Numbered from the stretch's first letter, positions 37,295-48,038 are shown. The stretch is DNA of 64,000 nucleotides from WHSW01 sp963705955 (GCA_963705955.1 CAVPLH010000006.1:1178001-1242000); one strand, 5' to 3'. The notes: generated from the letters alone by a model not told the origin. Numbers and translations are program-made.

Positions 37295-37789
37295 CTACAG
37301 GAACGGCTTCGCGGCCATCACGTAGATCGTCAGGATCACGATCAGGCCGGCGACCGGGCCCAGCCGCGCCATCTTGCCGCTGACCTCGTTGAACTCGCGG
37401 CTGAACTCGACCTTGCCGCCGCCGGATGCCTCGATGTCGCGCCGCGCGAGCTGCTCGGCCCGGCGCTCGTTCGGGAGGAAGAAGCCGTGCACCATCCCGA
37501 TCAGGACGATGATCGCGATCAGCCCCCAGGCGACGAAGAAGTCGCCGAAGTCCCAGCTGTCCCCGGCGAGGTAGAGCCCCGTGATCAGGATCACGATCGC
37601 GCCGATCGTGACCATCGAGCGGTCGATCCGCTGCAGGACGCGGAAGATGGTCGGCAGGCTGCGGGGGTCGTCTCGGCCCGCGATCGCGAGGAAGATCCCG
37701 TAGGCGAACGTGGGGCCGAAGGCGAGCACGACGGCGCTGATATGGGCCCAGACGACGACGTTGTAGAACGTGACTGTGGCGGCGATCAT
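37295..37789 (-). CDS. Four-helix membrane protein (DUF2269-like)
   Basis: 164 residues. The helices are VVVWAHISAVVLAFGPTFAYGIFL, VTIGAIVILITGLYLAG, VAWGLIAIIVLIGMVHGFF and PVAGLIVILTIYVMAAK. A conserved-looking His sits in helix 1. The pattern recalls DUF2269/heme-like integral membrane proteins. Function unknown. TAGTGT lies 6 nt before the ATG. Confidence 0.75.
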   Translation of the reverse strand: MIAATVTFYNVVVWAHISAVVLAFGPTFAYGIFLAIAGRDDPRSLPTIFRVLQRIDRSMVTIGAIVILITGLYLAGDSWDFGDFFVAWGLIAIIVLIGMVHGFFLPNERRAEQLARRDIEASGGGKVEFSREFNEVSGKMARLGPVAGLIVILTIYVMAAKPFL

Positions 37790-37795
37790 GGCGCC

Positions 37796-37801
37796 ACACT
37801 A
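37796..37801 (-). promoter_or_regulatory. -10-like TAGTGT, 6 nt before the membrane-protein ATG
   Basis: It follows the leaderless spacing seen elsewhere in the window. Confidence 0.35.
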
Positions 37802-38644
37802 CCCCGCACCCCCGTCGGAACTGACCGACCGACCGAGCAGCGCCGCCCAGTCGCCATCGACCCGCCGCTCAGCGATCTCGAGTCCGGCGGCGCCCAGCCC
37901 CGTCACGACCTGATCGACCTCGGCGGCCAGAAGCCCGGAGCAGATCAGGCTCCGCGGATGCGATCGGAGCCGCCCGGCGACCGCGAGCAGCAGGGGCGCG
38001 GTCAGGTTGGCGACGACCGCCGGCGCGGTGGGGGCGGCACGCTCGCGCAGATTGACGCGCTCGAGCCCGAGCTCGACCCCGTTGGCGGCCGCGTTCTGCG
38101 CCGCCGCGTCGATCGCCGCCGCTTCGCTGTCGCACCCGGTCACCGGGGCCCAGCCGAGCTTCGCTGCCGCGATCGCGAGCACCCCCGAGCCGGTGCCGAG
38201 GTCGACGAGCGGGCCCGCCGCCTCGCCGCGGTCGGCGAGCTCGAGCAACAGCTCGAGGCACATCCGGGTGGTCGCGTGGGCGCCGGTGCCGAACGCCTGA
38301 CCCGGGTCGACCCGGATGTCCACCTCGGCCCCCGAACCCGCGTCCCGCTCCCAGGAGGGCCGGACGACGATCCGCCCGCCGGCGATCGAGACCGGCCGGT
38401 GAAAGTCGCGCCAGCGATCGGCCCAGTCGTCGGGGATCTCGGCCGAGCGGATCTCGACCAGGCCGTCGCCCGCCGCCGCCTCGAGGTCCGGGAGGCTCGG
38501 GACCTCGCCCGGGGGGCCGTAGATCGAGTACTCGACCCAGTCCCCGGCGTCGTCCTCCTCGACCCCGCCGGGCGCCAGCTCCAAGAGCTCGGCGAGCACC
38601 CGCTCGGCGAGCTCGGGGCGGCAGCGGACCGAGAGCCGGATCAC
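37799..38644 (-). CDS. prmA: Ribosomal protein L11 methyltransferase
   Basis: 281 residues. The N-terminal substrate domain is IRLSVRCRPELAERVLAELLEL. The SAM site is LVDLGTGSGVLAIAAAKLG, with the family motif DPGQAFGTGAHATTRMCLE. It overlaps the dnaJ stop by 4 bp; this hrcA-dnaJ-prmA order is common. Confidence 0.93.
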   Translation of the reverse strand: MIRLSVRCRPELAERVLAELLELAPGGVEEDDAGDWVEYSIYGPPGEVPSLPDLEAAAGDGLVEIRSAEIPDDWADRWRDFHRPVSIAGGRIVVRPSWERDAGSGAEVDIRVDPGQAFGTGAHATTRMCLELLLELADRGEAAGPLVDLGTGSGVLAIAAAKLGWAPVTGCDSEAAAIDAAAQNAAANGVELGLERVNLRERAAPTAPAVVANLTAPLLLAVAGRLRSHPRSLICSGLLAAEVDQVVTGLGAAGLEIAERRVDGDWAALLGRSVSSDGGAG

Positions 38645-39723
38645 CCGCCGGCGGAGCCGTCGAGCGACTCGTGCAGCTGCCGGGCGAGCTCGCGCTGCTT
38701 GCGGGAGAGCTTTCGCGGGACGACGAGGTCGAAGACGACGTGTTCGCTGCCGCGCCTGCGGCCCCGCAGCGACGGCAGGCCGAGCCCCTTCAGCGTCTCG
38801 GTGTCGCCGGGCTGGGCGCCGGCCGGAACCTTGATCTCGCGGTCGCCGTCCAAGGTCGGTACCGAGAGCCGGCCGCCGACCATCGCCATCGTCACCGGGA
38901 CCCTCGCGACGGTGATCAGATCGGTGCCGCGGCGCTCGAAGCGCGCGTCCTCGGCGACGGAGACGAGCACGTAGAGGTCGCCCGCCGGCGCGCCGCTCTC
39001 GCCCGCGTGCCCGGCGCCCGCGATCCTGATCCGCTGCCCGGACTCGATCCCCGCCGGGATCTCTACGTCGAAGGTCCGCTCCCGGAGCTCGCGGCCCGCG
39101 CCGTCGCAGCGCTCGCAGGGTTGCTCGGCGGTCCGCCCGTCGCCACGACAGGTCGGACAGGTGGCCGTCTGCACGAGCTGGCCGAAGGCGCTGCGGCGGA
39201 CCTGCTGCACCCGCCCCTGTCCACCGCAGGTCTCGCAGGTTCGAATCGGCGTCCCGGGCTCGGCCCCGTTGCCGTGGCAGTGCTCGCAGACCGAGACGGA
39301 CTCGAACGAGACGTGGCGCTCGGCGCCGCTGAGCACCTCGGCGAGCGTGATCTCGACCTCGACCGCGATGTCGCCGCCCTGCGCCGGACCGGCTGAGCGG
39401 CCGAACCCGAACAGGTCTCCGAACGGGGAGTCGCCGCCGCCGAACAGCGAGGAGAGTATGTCCTCCATGCTGCCGGCGGTGTGGGGGGAGAAGCCGCCGG
39501 AGCGCAGCCCCTCGTGGCCGTAGGCGTCATAGGTGCGCCGGCGCTCCGGGTCGGAGAGCACCTCGTATGCCTCGGCGGCCTGCTTGAACTTCTCCTCCGC
39601 CTCCGGGTCGTGCCTGTTGACGTCGGGATGGAGGTCGCGCGCCATGCCGCGGAACGCCTTCTTGACCTCCGTCTCGGTGGCCCCCCGGCCGACCCCGAGG
39701 ATCTCGTAGTAGTCGCGCGGCAT
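38641..39723 (-). CDS. dnaJ: Chaperone DnaJ
   Basis: 360 residues. The J domain (DYYEILGVGRGATETEVKKAF, HPD in LHPDVNRH) is followed by a Gly/Phe region and four zinc motifs (CEHCHGNG, CETCGGQG, CPTCRGDG, CERCDGAG). C-terminal substrate domains follow. It is the co-chaperone of DnaK and is adjacent to its regulator gene hrcA. Confidence 0.96.
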   Translation of the reverse strand: MPRDYYEILGVGRGATETEVKKAFRGMARDLHPDVNRHDPEAEEKFKQAAEAYEVLSDPERRRTYDAYGHEGLRSGGFSPHTAGSMEDILSSLFGGGDSPFGDLFGFGRSAGPAQGGDIAVEVEITLAEVLSGAERHVSFESVSVCEHCHGNGAEPGTPIRTCETCGGQGRVQQVRRSAFGQLVQTATCPTCRGDGRTAEQPCERCDGAGRELRERTFDVEIPAGIESGQRIRIAGAGHAGESGAPAGDLYVLVSVAEDARFERRGTDLITVARVPVTMAMVGGRLSVPTLDGDREIKVPAGAQPGDTETLKGLGLPSLRGRRRGSEHVVFDLVVPRKLSRKQRELARQLHESLDGSAGG

Positions 39724-39733
39724 CGGCTCGATC

Positions 39734-40759
39734 TCAGTCGTAGACGGACTCGAAGAAGCGGGAGAGCTCGCCCGCCGCCTCGCGCACCGAGGCGATCGCG
39801 GTTTCGTAGTCCATGCGCAGCGGGCCGACGACCCCGACCGCGCCGAGGTTGCGGTAGCCGAGCCCGTAGTTGGCGCCGACGACGCTCACCGAGCGCAGCT
39901 CCGGCGCCGGGTTCTCGTCGCCGATCCACATGAACACCGAGCGCTCGTCGAGAGTCGACCGCAGCACCTCGAGCAGGTTCGCGCGTCGCTCCAGGGCCCG
40001 CATCAGCGAGTCGGCGCGCGGCAGGTCCGGAGCGTGCTCGGCGGAGAGCAGGCGCGCCGCTCCCTCGACGTAGAGGTCGGAGGCGGCCTGCTCCTCGAGG
40101 CCCGAAAAGGAGTCGCGGATCTCGGTCAAGAAGGCGTGCTCGGCGGGCCCGAGCTCGGGGTCGTCGAGCCGGTCGCCGGTCATCCGGGCCCCGAGGGCGA
40201 GACCGGAGAGGCGCTCGTTGAGGAAGCTGGACGCCCACTCGACGAGCCCGGGGTCCACCGGGTCGGCGAAGTTGAAGACGCGCTTCGTCACCGCGCCGTT
40301 GGAGGTGATCACGACGACCATGACGACGCGCGGTTGCAGCGCCAGCACCTCGACCCGGTGGACCCGGGCGGCCGACGGTGGCGGCGCGGTCGCGATCGCG
40401 AGCAGGTCGGTCATCCGCGACAGCGCCGCGGTCGTCTCGCGCAGCGCCTCCTCGATCTCTCGACGCATCTGCCGCAGGTCGACCGCCCCGCTGGCGGGGC
40501 CCGCCTTGCTGCCCGCCGCGAGCAGCGTGTCGGCGTAGAAGCGATAGCCGGAGTCGGTCGGCACGCGCCCGGCCGAGGTGTGCGGGTGGGTCAGGTATCC
40601 GCGCTGCTCGAGCACCGCGAGCTCGGCCCGTACCGTCGACGATCTCCAGTCGACCGCCGCGTCCTCGGCGATCGCCGCCGAGCCCACGGGCTTGCCGGAC
40701 TCGAGGTAGGAGTTGACCACGAGGGTGAGAATCTGCTGCTGGCGGTCGGTGAGCATCAA
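39734..40759 (-). CDS. hrcA: Heat-inducible transcription repressor HrcA
   Basis: 341 residues. The winged helix is LTDRQQQILTLVVNSYLESGKPVGSAAIAE and WRSSTVRAELAVLEQRGYLTHPHTSAGRVPTDSGYR. The GAF-like part and the C-terminal VGPLRMDYETAIASVREAA follow. Start TTG 40759 or ATG 40756. TAGAAT lies 5-8 nt upstream, so a leaderless mRNA is likely. No CIRCE box is seen in this window. Confidence 0.95.
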   Translation of the reverse strand: MMLTDRQQQILTLVVNSYLESGKPVGSAAIAEDAAVDWRSSTVRAELAVLEQRGYLTHPHTSAGRVPTDSGYRFYADTLLAAGSKAGPASGAVDLRQMRREIEEALRETTAALSRMTDLLAIATAPPPSAARVHRVEVLALQPRVVMVVVITSNGAVTKRVFNFADPVDPGLVEWASSFLNERLSGLALGARMTGDRLDDPELGPAEHAFLTEIRDSFSGLEEQAASDLYVEGAARLLSAEHAPDLPRADSLMRALERRANLLEVLRSTLDERSVFMWIGDENPAPELRSVSVVGANYGLGYRNLGAVGVVGPLRMDYETAIASVREAAGELSRFFESVYD

Positions 40760-40764
40760 AGACG

Positions 40765-40770
40765 ATTCTA
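40765..40770 (-). promoter_or_regulatory. -10 element TAGAAT upstream of hrcA
   Basis: It lies 5 nt before the TTG and 8 nt before the ATG. No inverted CIRCE-type repeat accompanies it. Confidence 0.45.
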
Positions 40771-40849
40771 GGATCGACGCGATCGCCGATCCCCGAACGC
40801 GCCCCGGCGGTCGCTCTTCAGGGGCTCCTCGAGCGCTCCCCCGGGGCCG

Positions 40850-41260
40850 CTAGGGCTCGAGCTCGACCTCGGCCTCCGCGTTGCGGATGATCCGATTTTC
40901 GCCCTGTGCGGCCTCGGTGTCGGTGACGATCCGGGTGCCGTCGACCGACTTCACGGCGCCCGTGACGACGATCTCCTGCTCGGGGAAGCCCATGCCGCGG
41001 AACTGGACCCGGAGGCGCTTCAGCGCCCGCGGGTCGCCGCCGGCGAGCGCCCCGTGAGCCCGGGCGACCAACGCCATCGTGTAGAGCCCGTGCAGGATGC
41101 AGCCGGGCAGGCCGACCGACCTCGCGAACTCGGCGTCGGTGTGGATCGGGTTCGGATCGCCCGAAGCCTCCGCGTAGCGCTTCGTCAGCCCGGCGTCCGG
41201 GGTCACCCGCAGCTCCGGGATCGGATCGCCGACCTGTGGTTCGCTGATCGCCACGCTCAC
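40850..41260 (-). CDS. MaoC-like hydratase, HadB-type catalytic subunit
   Basis: 136 residues. The hot-dog fold carries the hydratase motif YAEASGDPNPIHTDAEFARSVGLPG, followed by ILHGLYTMALVARA. The Asp/His pair is the active site. The GTG at 41260 overlaps the stop of the partner gene. With it, the protein likely forms a (3R)-hydroxyacyl-ACP dehydratase heterodimer like mycobacterial HadAB. The fatty-acid role is inferred from the pair. Confidence 0.82.
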   Translation of the reverse strand: MSVAISEPQVGDPIPELRVTPDAGLTKRYAEASGDPNPIHTDAEFARSVGLPGCILHGLYTMALVARAHGALAGGDPRALKRLRVQFRGMGFPEQEIVVTGAVKSVDGTRIVTDTEAAQGENRIIRNAEAEVELEP

Positions 41261-41697
41261 ACTCCCCTGACGATGTCCGTCCACGTTCCCTTGACGGTCC
41301 GCGCCCCGTGCTGGTTTTCCGAGACGGACTCGAAGACGTAGAAGCCCTTGCCGACGCGCTCGTCGATCGACCTGCAGGTCGCCGTGGTCGTGATCGTGTC
41401 CCCGGCACAGACGGGTTCGGCCCACTCGAACTCCTGTCCACCGTGGACCATCGCCGCGATGTTCATGCCCACGTCGGGGTCGAGGATCGCCGGGCCGAGC
41501 GCCACCGAGCTGTAGACGACGCAGAACATCGGCGGCGCGACGAGGTCGCGATACCCGGCCTCGCGGGCCGCGTCGGCGTCGCTGTGGACCGGGTTCTCGG
41601 CCCCGATCGCCGCCGCGTACTCGATGATCCGCTCCGCCTCGACCTCGAACGGGGCCGGGCCCCATGAGCGGCCGACGGCTTCTGTCTTCAGCGCCAT
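41257..41697 (-). CDS. MaoC-like dehydratase N-terminal type, HadA-type subunit
   Basis: 146 residues. It has the FAS1-DH-type hot-dog segment VEAERIIEYAAAIGAENPVHSDADAAREAGY, then LVAPPMFCVVYSSVALG and MVHGGQEFEWAEPVCAGDTI. It matches HadA-type stabilising subunits. It overlaps the catalytic partner and starts 9 nt after TAGACT. Confidence 0.82.
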   Translation of the reverse strand: MALKTEAVGRSWGPAPFEVEAERIIEYAAAIGAENPVHSDADAAREAGYRDLVAPPMFCVVYSSVALGPAILDPDVGMNIAAMVHGGQEFEWAEPVCAGDTITTTATCRSIDERVGKGFYVFESVSENQHGARTVKGTWTDIVRGV

Positions 41698-41706
41698 CGT
41701 CGCGGG

Positions 41707-41712
41707 AGTCTA
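41707..41712 (-). promoter_or_regulatory. -10 element TAGACT, 9 nt before the HadA-like ATG
   Basis: Identical hexamer and spacing to holA. Confidence 0.45.
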
Positions 41713-41724
41713 ATGCGGCGCCCC

Positions 41725-43521
<1,797 letters not shown>

Positions 43522-43552
43522 GAGCTTTCGGTGCGGGCGCTCAGTATGGCGA

Positions 43553-43558
43553 TAGGGT
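43553..43558 (+). promoter_or_regulatory. -10-like TAGGGT, 6 nt before the RTX-protein ATG
   Basis: It matches the leaderless spacing. Confidence 0.35.
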
Positions 43559-43564
43559 GATCGC

Positions 43565-44131
43565 ATGTCGGGGTGGCCGAGGCGCGTCGCGAGGCCTTCG
43601 CTGGTCGCTTGCGCGCTCGCGGTCGCCCTGGCGCTGATCGGCTCGCTCGCCGCTGCCGACGCCGGCCGCGGCGCCCCGAGGTGCAACGGAAAGCCCGTGA
43701 CCGTGAGCACCGACAACGCGGGCGGCCCGATCAACGGAGCCGACGACCGGATCAACGGCACCAACGGCGCCGACGTCATCTACGCAGCGGGCGGCGACGA
43801 CCGCGTCAACGGCTTCGGCGGTGACGACGTGATCTGCGGCGGCAGCGGCCGCGACCGGATCGAGGGCGACTTCGGCGCCGACCTCGTGCTCGGCGACGCC
43901 GGCGACGACTCCGGCGGCGGAGCGGAGGGTGCCCGCCTCGTCGGCGGTCCCGGCGCCGACCGGATCCACGGTGCCGGCGGCGACGATCGCCTGAACGGCA
44001 ACTCGGGCAAGGACGACCTGTTCGGCGAAACCGACGACGATCTGCTCGACGGAGGCAGCGAGTCCGACAGCTGCTCGGGCGGCAAGGGCTCCGACGAGGC
44101 GAAGTCCTGCGAGCACCTCTCCGGGATCTGA
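43565..44131 (+). CDS. Secreted RTX-type calcium-binding repeat protein
   Basis: 188 residues. The signal peptide is PSLVACALAVALALIGSLAAADA. There are about six nonapeptide-like repeats of the GGxGxDxx type (NGTNGADVIYAAGGDDRVNG, FGGDDVICGGSGRDRI, LVGGPGADRIHGAGGDDRLN, NSGKDDLFGETDDDLLDGG). These form Ca2+-bound parallel beta-rolls in known proteins. Four Cys may give disulfides. Extracellular; function unknown. Confidence 0.85.
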   Translation: MSGWPRRVARPSLVACALAVALALIGSLAAADAGRGAPRCNGKPVTVSTDNAGGPINGADDRINGTNGADVIYAAGGDDRVNGFGGDDVICGGSGRDRIEGDFGADLVLGDAGDDSGGGAEGARLVGGPGADRIHGAGGDDRLNGNSGKDDLFGETDDDLLDGGSESDSCSGGKGSDEAKSCEHLSGI

Positions 44132-44138
44132 GCGGCTC

Positions 44139-44771
44139 TCAGCGGGGGCGGCGGAGCGGCTCGAAGTCCCGTAGCAGCGGCAGGGGATCACGCGGCGCGG
44201 CGGCGATCCCGCGACCGGAGCGAATTTCGAAGTGCAGGTGCTCGCCCCAGCACGAGCCGGTGCAGCCGACGCCGCCGAGGCGCTCGCCGGCGCGGACACG
44301 TTCGCCGGGCTTCGCGTTCGCGGGCTCGATCAGGTGCATGTAGACGTAGGTCCGCGCCCGTCGCGGGTCGTAGAGGTAGACGTAGTTGCCCTGCTCGCCG
44401 TCGGTCCCGGCGTCGGCGACGACGCCGTCGGTGACCGCTACCACGGCGGTGCCGGGCGGCGCGAACATGTCCTGGCCGGCGTGGACGTGGTCGGAGCGCG
44501 GGGCGCCGAAGCGGTTCTCGGCGCTGCCGTAGTCCGGCCGGCCGACGACCGGGACGAACGGTCCCGGGTGCACGAGCCGCTCGGCAGCGCGGTGCTCGGC
44601 GCGGGCGAACTCGGCTCCCTTCTCGAGCGCGCGCGGCAGCGCGCGCTGGATCGTCGCGACGTCCGCGGCGGCCTCCGCATTCGGGCGGGCGACGGCGAGG
44701 GCCTGGGGTGCGATCGCTACTGCGCCGGCCACGATCGCGGCAGCGGTCCAAAGCCGGGGTCCGGGTCGCAT
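44139..44771 (-). CDS. M23 family metallopeptidase (secreted)
   Basis: 210 residues. The signal peptide is LWTAAAIVAGAVAIAPQALA. The zinc motifs are SDHVHAGQDMFAP (HxxxD) and GEHLHFEI (HxH), typical of LytM endopeptidases. The loop CTGSC may be a disulfide. Its upstream gap contains a perfect CRP-type palindrome. Confidence 0.88.
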   Translation of the reverse strand: MRPGPRLWTAAAIVAGAVAIAPQALAVARPNAEAAADVATIQRALPRALEKGAEFARAEHRAAERLVHPGPFVPVVGRPDYGSAENRFGAPRSDHVHAGQDMFAPPGTAVVAVTDGVVADAGTDGEQGNYVYLYDPRRARTYVYMHLIEPANAKPGERVRAGERLGGVGCTGSCWGEHLHFEIRSGRGIAAAPRDPLPLLRDFEPLRRPR

Positions 44772-44925
44772 GAATGCGCCACCTCTCTCGGTTTCGTTCG
44801 GGGGCGCGACGGTGTCGCGCCCGGCGCCGGTGTGGCGCTCCTCGGCCCGCCGCGGCCCCCGCAGGGGCCGTCCGGGAGGCGGGCACGTCGCATCTAACCC
44901 TCGCCGGCGCCCCTGGCTACGGTTG

Positions 44926-44941
44926 TGTGACCGAGCTCACA
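44926..44941. promoter_or_regulatory. CRP/FNR-type palindrome TGTGA-N6-TCACA
   Basis: Perfect 5-bp arms with a 6-bp spacer (CCGAGC), 155 bp before the M23 ATG. This is the consensus for CRP-family regulators, including mycobacterial CRP. It lies between the murJ stop and the M23 gene, which are on the same strand. Confidence 0.6.
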
Positions 44942-44994
44942 GAGCTTCACATTTGCCGGCGCCGCGGCCGCCTCGCCGGCGGGAACGCCGCGCG

Positions 44995-46681
44995 TCAGCG
45001 GCGGCCGATCGGCACCAGGTTCCTGATCTGGCGCGTCTCGGGGATCCGCATCACGGAGACCGCGACGCCGTAGACGGCCGCCCCGGCGAGCAGGGCGACG
45101 CCGAGCGAGACGATCTGACCTCCGAGCCCTCGTCCGAGAGCCTGATCGAGGACGTCCCAGACTCCGAAGCTCGCCGCGGCGAGGGCCGCGGATGCGACCC
45201 CGACCCTGATCGCCGTCCACGCGAAGCGCCCGAGCTCGAGCCTGCCGAGCGCGCGGCGCAGCACCACCGCCTGGGCGCCGACGCTGACCGCCGTCGCAAT
45301 CGCCGTCGCGGCGACGATGCCGCCGACCCCGAACGGGTCGTAGAGCAGTAGCGAGAACGAGCGCCGTGATCGCCAGGTTGACCGCAGAGATCGCGGTCGG
45401 CACCCAGGGGCGCTGGAGGCTGAAGAAGGTCCTGGTCAGCAGCAGGAAGAGCCCGTTGAACGGCAGCGAGAAGGCGAACCAGAAGAGCGCCGTCGCGACG
45501 AGGTCGGTCTGCGCGGCGCCGAATTCGCCGCGCTGGTAGACGAGCCGGATCATCGGCTCGGAGAGGACCAGGATCGCCGCCGCCGCGGGGGTCAGCAGGA
45601 GGATGATCTGGCGCATCCCGTTGGCCATCGTCGCCCGCAGGTCGTCGAGCGCGCCGCGGGCGGCGTAGCGGGCCAGGGTCGGGAAGAGGACGGTCGAGAC
45701 CGCGACCGAGAAGATCCCCTGCGGCAGCATGTAGATCCGGAACGCCTTGTCGATCGCGGCCGGGGCCTCGTCCGAGACGAGGGTGCCGAAGAAGCTGTTG
45801 ACGAGCAGGTTGATGTTGATCAGCCCGAGGCTCAGCGTCACCGGCAGCATCAGCAGCAGGACCCGCCTCACGTCGGCGTCCCCGAACGCCTTCCGGAACC
45901 CGATCCGGAACGGATCGACGAGCGCGCGGCGGATTCCGAACGGGGTCCGGCGCAGGTCGAAGGTGAGCATCGCCAGCTGGATCACGGTGCCGACGAGGAC
46001 GCCGATCGCGTAGGCATAGATCTGGTCGTCGGCCGGGAACGCCGGCGCGAGCCCGACGAGGACGGCGATGATCGCCACGTTCCAGAAGAAGGGCGCGATC
46101 GCGAAGACCGAGAAGCGGTCGTAGCTGTTGAGGACGCCGACGACCATCCCGGAGATCCCGAGCAGGACGAGGATCGGGAACAGCAACCGCGAGAGCGAGA
46201 CGGTCAGGTCCAGGGTCGCACCCTCGAAGCCGGGCGCGAAGACGGGCATGATCACCGGGGCGGCGAGGATGAAAAACGCCGTGATCAGGCCGAGGACGAC
46301 GGCGACGACGAAGATCAGCGTCGATGCGAGCCGGAACGCCTCCCGCCGCCGGCCGTGCTCGAGCTCCTCGGTGAACACCGGCACGAACGCCGCCTGGATC
46401 GCGGCGTCGGCGAACAGGCTGCGGACCGTGTTCGGGACCAGGAAGGCGATCGTGAATGCCGACATCGACGGCCCGATCCCGAAGTAGCTGGCGGCGAAGA
46501 TCTCCCGCACCAGCCCGGCGACACGCGAGAACGCGGTCGCGACGGCGAAGAACGCGGTCGAGCGGGCGAGCCGCCCGGCGCGAGGCCGCGGGGCGCGAAT
46601 CCCCTCCTCGGGCAGGACCTCGGCCTCGGCGACGTCGTCGAGATCGCCGAGTCGCGGCCGTCGGGGCTCGCGGCCGCTCAT
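44995..46681 (-). CDS. murJ: Lipid II flippase MurJ (MviN family), frameshift near 45355
   Basis: About 560 residues of multi-pass membrane protein. The first 440 residues read cleanly (AFFAVATAFSRVAGLVREIFAASYFG, SAFTIAFLVPNTVRSLFADAAIQAAFVPVF, LYPQ-like MLPQGIFSVAVSTVLFPTLARYA). After a slip near 45355 the last helices continue in another frame (VVLRRALGRLELGRFAW ... ALLAGAAVYGVAV) to the TGA at 44995. It is an essential step in peptidoglycan export, so sequence error is more likely than decay. Confidence 0.88.
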
Positions 46682-46722
46682 CCCGCGCGCGACGTCGTCG
46701 GATCGCTGATCCGGGTCACCGC

Positions 46723-46728
46723 TATCAT
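46723..46728 (+). promoter_or_regulatory. -10 element TATCAT, 13 nt before rpsT
   Basis: It is the best -10 match in the 61-bp gap between divergent murJ and rpsT. The leader would be only a few bases. Confidence 0.45.
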
Positions 46729-46741
46729 CCGCCGTCGCCCG

Positions 46742-47011
46742 ATGGCAAACATCGCCTCACAGAAGAAGCGCAACGCGCGCACCCTGCGCGAGCACGACGA
46801 GAATCGGCGCCTGACGAGCGCCGTGAAGACCCATCTCAAGCGGCTCGAGGCTGCTGTCACCGCCGGCGATTCGGCGGCCGCAGACGCCGAGCACCGTCTC
46901 GTCTGCTCGCGGATCGACACCGCGGTCGGCAAGGGCGCGCTGCATCCGAACGCCGGCGCCCGCAAGAAGGCGCGCGCCGCGCGCGTGCTCGCCGGGTCGC
47001 CCGCTTCCTGA
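46742..47011 (+). CDS. rpsT: 30S ribosomal protein S20
   Basis: 89 residues. It has the typical S20 start MANIASQKKRNARTLREHD and the helical body SAVKTHLKRLEAAV ... KGALHPNAGARKKARAARVL. It is convergent with holA, whose stop lies 4 bp away; this rpsT/holA arrangement is common. Confidence 0.95.
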   Translation: MANIASQKKRNARTLREHDENRRLTSAVKTHLKRLEAAVTAGDSAAADAEHRLVCSRIDTAVGKGALHPNAGARKKARAARVLAGSPAS

Positions 47012-47015
47012 GCCC

Positions 47016-48023
47016 TCACGCGCCGGCGGCCCGCCGCACGGCGAGGGTGAGGGCGACGCGCTCGGGATAGTCGGAACCGCCCCGGGTCCACCACTCGAGG
47101 TCGGCGATCGCGCACGCGGCGGCCCGCAGCTCGCCGGACGAGCGGTCGACAAGCCTGCGGACGAGCAGCTTCGCGGCGTAGGGATGCATCGGCAGTGCCG
47201 CCTCGACCTGCTTGGCCGGCATCCCGCCGCCGAGCAGCTCGAGCGCCGCGTTCGCCTCCCGCAGGCGCTTCGCCACCTGGTAGATCATCGGCGTCACCGC
47301 CTCGCCCTGGTCGGTCATCCGCTCCGCGGCGCCGAGCGCGGCGGCGGCGTCGCGGTCGACGATCGCATCCGAGAGCGCCCACGCGACCTGCTCGGAGGTG
47401 TCGACGATCATCGACTCGAGATCGCCGCGGGCGACCGTTGCGCCGGGATCGGCCCAGACGGCGAGCCGGTCGAGCTCGGTCGCGAGTCGCACGGTCCCGT
47501 CGCCGACCCGCTCGGCGAGCAGCCGGGCGGCTTCGGGCTCGAGCTCGAACCCACGCCGGCGAGCCTCGGCGACCAGCCAGCCGACCAGCTCGCGGGGCTT
47601 CGGCGCGCCGTATGGGACGACCTCCCCTCCGGCCGCCTTGACCGCGTCGGCGAGCGCCTTCGGCGCCCGGCGCTTCGGTGGCTGCTCGCGGGCGACCAGG
47701 ACCACGGTCAGGTCCGGCGGCAGCGCCCGCAGGGCCTCGGCCACCGGAGCCGCCTGTTTCGCGGACCAGCGCTCGACCCCGTCAGCGAGCAGGTAGCGGC
47801 GCGCCGCAGTCAGCGACATCGCCGGGATCGCGCGAATCAGGGCCTCGGCGTCCGGGCCTGCGCTCGAGCCCGGCGGGGCCGCGAAGGCCTCGAGCGCCCC
47901 GACCCCGCCCTCGCGCTCGGCGCGGGCGCGCAGGCGCGCGACGGTGGCGTCGATCTTCGCCCCGTCGGTGCCCGCGATCAGGTATGCGGGGCCGATCTCC
48001 GAGCTTTGCTGAGCCCCGGCCAA
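47016..48023 (-). CDS. holA: DNA polymerase III delta subunit
   Basis: 335 residues. Motifs are AYLIAGTDGAKIDATVARL, AARRYLLADGVERW, PPDLTVVLVAREQPPKRRAP and the C-terminal collar helices (QVAKRLREANAALELL, HPYAAKLLVRRLVDRS). It loads the sliding clamp. The start is a TTG at 48023, 9 nt after TAGACT. Confidence 0.9.
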   Translation of the reverse strand: MAGAQQSSEIGPAYLIAGTDGAKIDATVARLRARAEREGGVGALEAFAAPPGSSAGPDAEALIRAIPAMSLTAARRYLLADGVERWSAKQAAPVAEALRALPPDLTVVLVAREQPPKRRAPKALADAVKAAGGEVVPYGAPKPRELVGWLVAEARRRGFELEPEAARLLAERVGDGTVRLATELDRLAVWADPGATVARGDLESMIVDTSEQVAWALSDAIVDRDAAAALGAAERMTDQGEAVTPMIYQVAKRLREANAALELLGGGMPAKQVEAALPMHPYAAKLLVRRLVDRSSGELRAAACAIADLEWWTRGGSDYPERVALTLAVRRAAGA

Positions 48024-48032
48024 ACCGCAGCG

Positions 48033-48038
48033 AGTCTA
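48033..48038 (-). promoter_or_regulatory. -10 element TAGACT, 9 nt before the holA TTG
   Basis: Same hexamer and spacing as the HadA-like gene, supporting a leaderless start. Confidence 0.45.

Noticed and set aside
36936..37799. Minus-strand frame covering the SALSIGSVG gene and the membrane-protein gene
   Set aside because: It is dominated by Arg/Asp repeats and conflicts with the four-helix membrane protein frame.
40760..40800. CIRCE operator upstream of hrcA
   Set aside because: No TTAGCACTC-N9-GAGTGCTAA or close variant occurs upstream of hrcA or dnaJ in this window.
44772..44994. Possible c-di-AMP (ydaO-type) riboswitch before the M23 peptidase
   Set aside because: I compared the gap with the conserved ydaO core as I remember it. 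The pseudo-symmetric blocks are absent. Only the CRP-type palindrome stands out.
47012..47015. Bidirectional terminator between rpsT and holA
   Set aside because: The genes are only 4 bp apart and no hairpin with a T-run is seen around the junction.
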